Source: Chloroflexota bacterium
GTDB lineage: Bacteria; Chloroflexota; Limnocylindria; P2-11E
Assembly: GCA_021787445.1 (NCBI GenBank)
Contig: JAJYLV010000002.1
Location: 37,930 to 101,929, forward strand
DNA length: 64,000 nt
Direction of reading: 5' to 3'
Both the position numbers and the translations under genes were made by a program. Position 1 is the stretch's first letter; each line of letters begins with the position of its first letter. The notes beneath the pieces were generated by a model. It worked only from the letters and a program-made list of their open reading frames with translations. It was not told where the DNA came from and did not search any database. Below, piece by piece: positions 61,345-64,000 of the stretch.

Positions 61345-62130
61345 TCAGCGCGCCGGTAGCACCTCCACGACGGCGCCGCGCTTCACGTTCAGCCGGTCGA
61401 TCGCGCGCGCGCCACGCATCGCGAGCTCGAGGTGGCCCGAGCTGTTGATGACCGCGACGAGCTCGTCCGCGTCGGCCTCGGCGTAGAAAGAGACGAGCCG
61501 TCCGACGACGACGCTGCCCACCCCGACGGTCACGGAGCCACGCGGCACGAGCTCCTTGCCGATGTCGGTGACGACGTTGCCGAAGCGGTCGACGTGCACG
61601 ACGTGACCCGCCGCCGATCCGTCAGGGCGGCGCTGCGGCGGACGGATGGGGTAGGGGACGATCGAGTCGATCGCGTCGCCGACCTCGCGCAGTGCGGCGC
61701 CGGTCGCGAGGCGCGCCGCGATCGGCGCGAAGATGTCGCGTCCGTGGAACGTCGGACTGACGGGGTGGCGCCACAGCGCGCGGACCGTCAGCTCCACCGC
61801 CTCGCCGTCGGTCGATCCGCGCGCTACGAGCTCGAGGGTCCCGTTGTCGGGACCGACGCCCCGGCGGCCGTGCGCCTGGATCGCGATGCCTCTCCGCTCC
61901 GACCCGACGCCGGGGTCGACGACGCACACGACGACGCTTCCTTCGGGGAGGTCGCGCCACGCGGCGTTCAGGACCCACCCCGCTTCCGTGATGTCGCCGG
62001 GCGCGATCTCGTGCGAGATGTCGATGAGCTGGACGTCCGGCACGGCCTTCAGGAGGACGCCCTTCATCGACGACACGTAGTGATCGCGCGTCCCGAAGTC
62101 TGTCAGCAGCCCGACCACCTGGCGGCTCAC
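61345..62130 (-). CDS. SAM hydroxide adenosyltransferase (DUF62 family)
   Basis: VGLLTDFGTRDHYVSSMKGVLLKAVPDVQLIDISHEIAPGDITEAGWVL...VVDPGVGSERRGIAI...GPDNGTLELV; GTG start. Confidence 0.93.
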   Translation of the reverse strand: MSRQVVGLLTDFGTRDHYVSSMKGVLLKAVPDVQLIDISHEIAPGDITEAGWVLNAAWRDLPEGSVVVCVVDPGVGSERRGIAIQAHGRRGVGPDNGTLELVARGSTDGEAVELTVRALWRHPVSPTFHGRDIFAPIAARLATGAALREVGDAIDSIVPYPIRPPQRRPDGSAAGHVVHVDRFGNVVTDIGKELVPRGSVTVGVGSVVVGRLVSFYAEADADELVAVINSSGHLELAMRGARAIDRLNVKRGAVVEVLPAR

Positions 62131-62939
62131 GACGTCCCCCTCCTCGAAGGTCTCACGAGCCCGGGCATCGTACGCAGCGCGTCGCGGACGAGCGCGGGCG
62201 GGCCGATGATGACCTGAGGCTCGTCCCACGTCGCCTCCGCTCCGGTCGTCAGCGAGGTCAGCGCCGCGCCCGCCTCCCGCGCGATCAGACCGCCCGCGGC
62301 GACGTCCCAGGGGCCGAGCGCGCCGTGCACGAAGAGGTCGAAGCGGCCCGCGGCGACGTATGCGATCTCGAGTGCGGCCGACCCGAGCATCCGCATTCGC
62401 GCGCAGTGCGCGTTGAGCATCGCGAAGCGCGACGTCGGCCGCGATGCCGCCTGGAACGCGAGGCTGCACAGAACGAAGGCGCGCGCGACCTCGCGCACGC
62501 GGGACACGTGGATCGGCGCGCCGTTGAGGCGCGCACCGCCGCCCTCGTATGCGACGAACGTCTCTCCGGTGCGCGGGGCGTGGATCGCGCCGGCGCGGGC
62601 GCGGCCATCCTCCACGTAGGCGATGGAGACGCAGTAGAAGGGCACGCCCCGGCTGAAGTTGAGCGTCCCGTCGATGGGGTCGACCACCCAGAACCGCCGG
62701 CCGCGCCGTGTCTTCGCCGCCGCGCCCTCCTCGGCGAGGACCGGGACGCCGCGGTCGTGCTTGCGCAGCAGCCGGATGATCGCGTCCTGAGCGGCGTGGT
62801 CGGCCGCCGTCGCGAAGTTCGCGCGCCCCTTCTTGCGCTTCACGATCTCGATGCGCTCGACGTCGATCCCGTCGCCCACGAGCTGGGCGGTCGAGGCGGC
62901 GAGGTCGGCCAGGTCCGGCCAGCGCCGGGCGGGCATCAT
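62127..62939 (-). CDS. Inositol monophosphatase family protein
   Basis: FWVVDPIDGTLNFSRGVPFYCVSIAYVEDGRARAGAIHAP; GPWDVAAGGLIAREAGA; start may be 62960. Confidence 0.92.
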   Translation of the reverse strand: MMPARRWPDLADLAASTAQLVGDGIDVERIEIVKRKKGRANFATAADHAAQDAIIRLLRKHDRGVPVLAEEGAAAKTRRGRRFWVVDPIDGTLNFSRGVPFYCVSIAYVEDGRARAGAIHAPRTGETFVAYEGGGARLNGAPIHVSRVREVARAFVLCSLAFQAASRPTSRFAMLNAHCARMRMLGSAALEIAYVAAGRFDLFVHGALGPWDVAAGGLIAREAGAALTSLTTGAEATWDEPQVIIGPPALVRDALRTMPGLVRPSRRGTS

Positions 62940-62946
62940 GCGCGCT

Positions 62947-63555
62947 GTGGCGGACACCAAGCCGATAGTGCATCAGGGCGACGCCGAGGCCGGCGACCTC
63001 CTGCGCCGAGCGCGGGACGGCGACCCGCGCGCCTTCGAGCAGCTCGCGCGCCAGAGCGAGCGCGCCCTGTACGGACACGTCCTGAGGATCGTCGCGAACT
63101 CCGCGGACGCGGAGGACGTCGTACAGGACGCCTTCGTGTCGGTATGGCGCTCGCTCGGCGCGTTCCAGGGCGGATCGTTCCGCGCCTGGGTCTTCCGCAT
63201 CGCGACGAACCGCGCCATCGACGTCATCCGCGCGCGGAGGCGGCGCGGCGAGCTGCCCCTCGAGCCGTCGGAGGACGACGAGGTCGAATGGGCCGAGCCG
63301 GCGGCGTCCGGCCCGGGCCTCGCGGAGCTGGCCGGCCAGAGCGAGGCCGTCAGCATCGTCGAGCAGGCGCTCGGGACGATCCCCGCCGAGCAGCGGGCGG
63401 CGCTCCTGTTGCGCGACGTCGAGGGGTTCGCCTACGAGGAGATCGCGCGGATCATGGCGGTGGAGGTCGGTACGGTGAAGTCGCGCATCCACCGCGCACG
63501 CGTCGCGGTACGGAACGTCCTCGTGCAGCGTGGCTGGCAGGGGGCGGCGGGATGA
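62947..63555 (+). CDS. ECF-type RNA polymerase sigma factor
   Basis: DAEDVVQDAFVSVWRSLGAFQGGSFRAWVFRIATNRAIDVIRARRRR; sigma4 GFAYEEIARIMAVEVGTVKSRIHRAR. Confidence 0.95.
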   Translation: MADTKPIVHQGDAEAGDLLRRARDGDPRAFEQLARQSERALYGHVLRIVANSADAEDVVQDAFVSVWRSLGAFQGGSFRAWVFRIATNRAIDVIRARRRRGELPLEPSEDDEVEWAEPAASGPGLAELAGQSEAVSIVEQALGTIPAEQRAALLLRDVEGFAYEEIARIMAVEVGTVKSRIHRARVAVRNVLVQRGWQGAAG

Positions 63556-63592
63556 CGGGAACCGAGCGCCCGTGCGGAGCGTCACAAGAGAG

Positions 63593-64000
63593 GTGAGGGA
63601 TGTGCATGTCGATAGCGACCTGTCCGCGTATCTCGACGGCGAGCTCGCGCCCGCCGACAGGACGCGCGTCGACGCTCACCTCGGCTCCTGCGGGCGCTGC
63701 CGGGCCCGGCTCGGCGAGCTCCGCGCGACGGCGGCCCTCGTCGCCGCGCTCCCCGCGCCACATCCGTCGCGCTCGCTCGTGCCCGTCGTCACTCAGCGGT
63801 GGAGCTGGCTGCGGCCCGTCCGAGCGCTCTCCGCGATAGCGACCGGTGCGTTCCTCTTTGCCTTCCTCCTCACCGCCCTCGGGCGATATGGCGGCGGTCT
63901 CGGCGGCGGCGACGAGTCGACGGCGATCTTCGGCGGCGCCGGACCGACCGCTGCCCCGGCCGCCGCGCCGGCCGGGGCGAGCGCGCCGCGCGCCAGATCG
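63593..64000 (+). CDS. Anti-sigma factor with HC2-type zinc finger (3' end outside window)
   Basis: VDSDLSAYLDGELAPADRTRVDAHLGSCGRCRARLGEL (H-x3-C-x2-C) then TM helix; directly follows the ECF sigma gene. Confidence 0.85.
   Translation, partial: MRDVHVDSDLSAYLDGELAPADRTRVDAHLGSCGRCRARLGELRATAALVAALPAPHPSRSLVPVVTQRWSWLRPVRALSAIATGAFLFAFLLTALGRYGGGLGGGDESTAIFGGAGPTAAPAAAPAGASAPRARS

Overview
High-GC bacterial chromosomal window, probably Chloroflexota-like (inferred from gene content and codon bias, not tested). It is densely coding and mostly housekeeping: metG, rsmI, tatD, groES-groEL, pcrA/uvrD, ligA, gatCA...gatB, malate synthase, dnaE, a tRNA-Leu, and a sigma/anti-sigma pair. Transport genes include an ABC operon with two permeases and a tripartite tricarboxylate (TctC, TctA-TctB fusion) system. 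I found no CRISPR array, rRNA, prophage or transposon, and no convincing new multi-gene defence or biosynthetic system. The strongest unexplained signals are: (1) the ~660 bp intergenic region before pcrA (about 25.8-26.5 kb), with six DnaA-box-like TCCAC sites on one strand plus four copies of a CTTGATnnnATCkCsGG repeat, a candidate DnaA-binding or replication locus; (2) apparent non-canonical start codons: ACG for dnaE, and CTG inside CTGA stop/start overlaps for nadE and a small gene at 49.7 kb, each preceded by a Shine-Dalgarno-like sequence; (3) a tRNA-Leu(CAA) with C instead of the near-universal U33; (4) proteins with altered catalytic or metal motifs (Rieske-like, phosphomannomutase domain, transketolase-like); (5) gene remnants at operon junctions (P1 peptidase, RIO-type kinase, DUF2236). 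All calls come from reading the sequence and translations; no database search was run.
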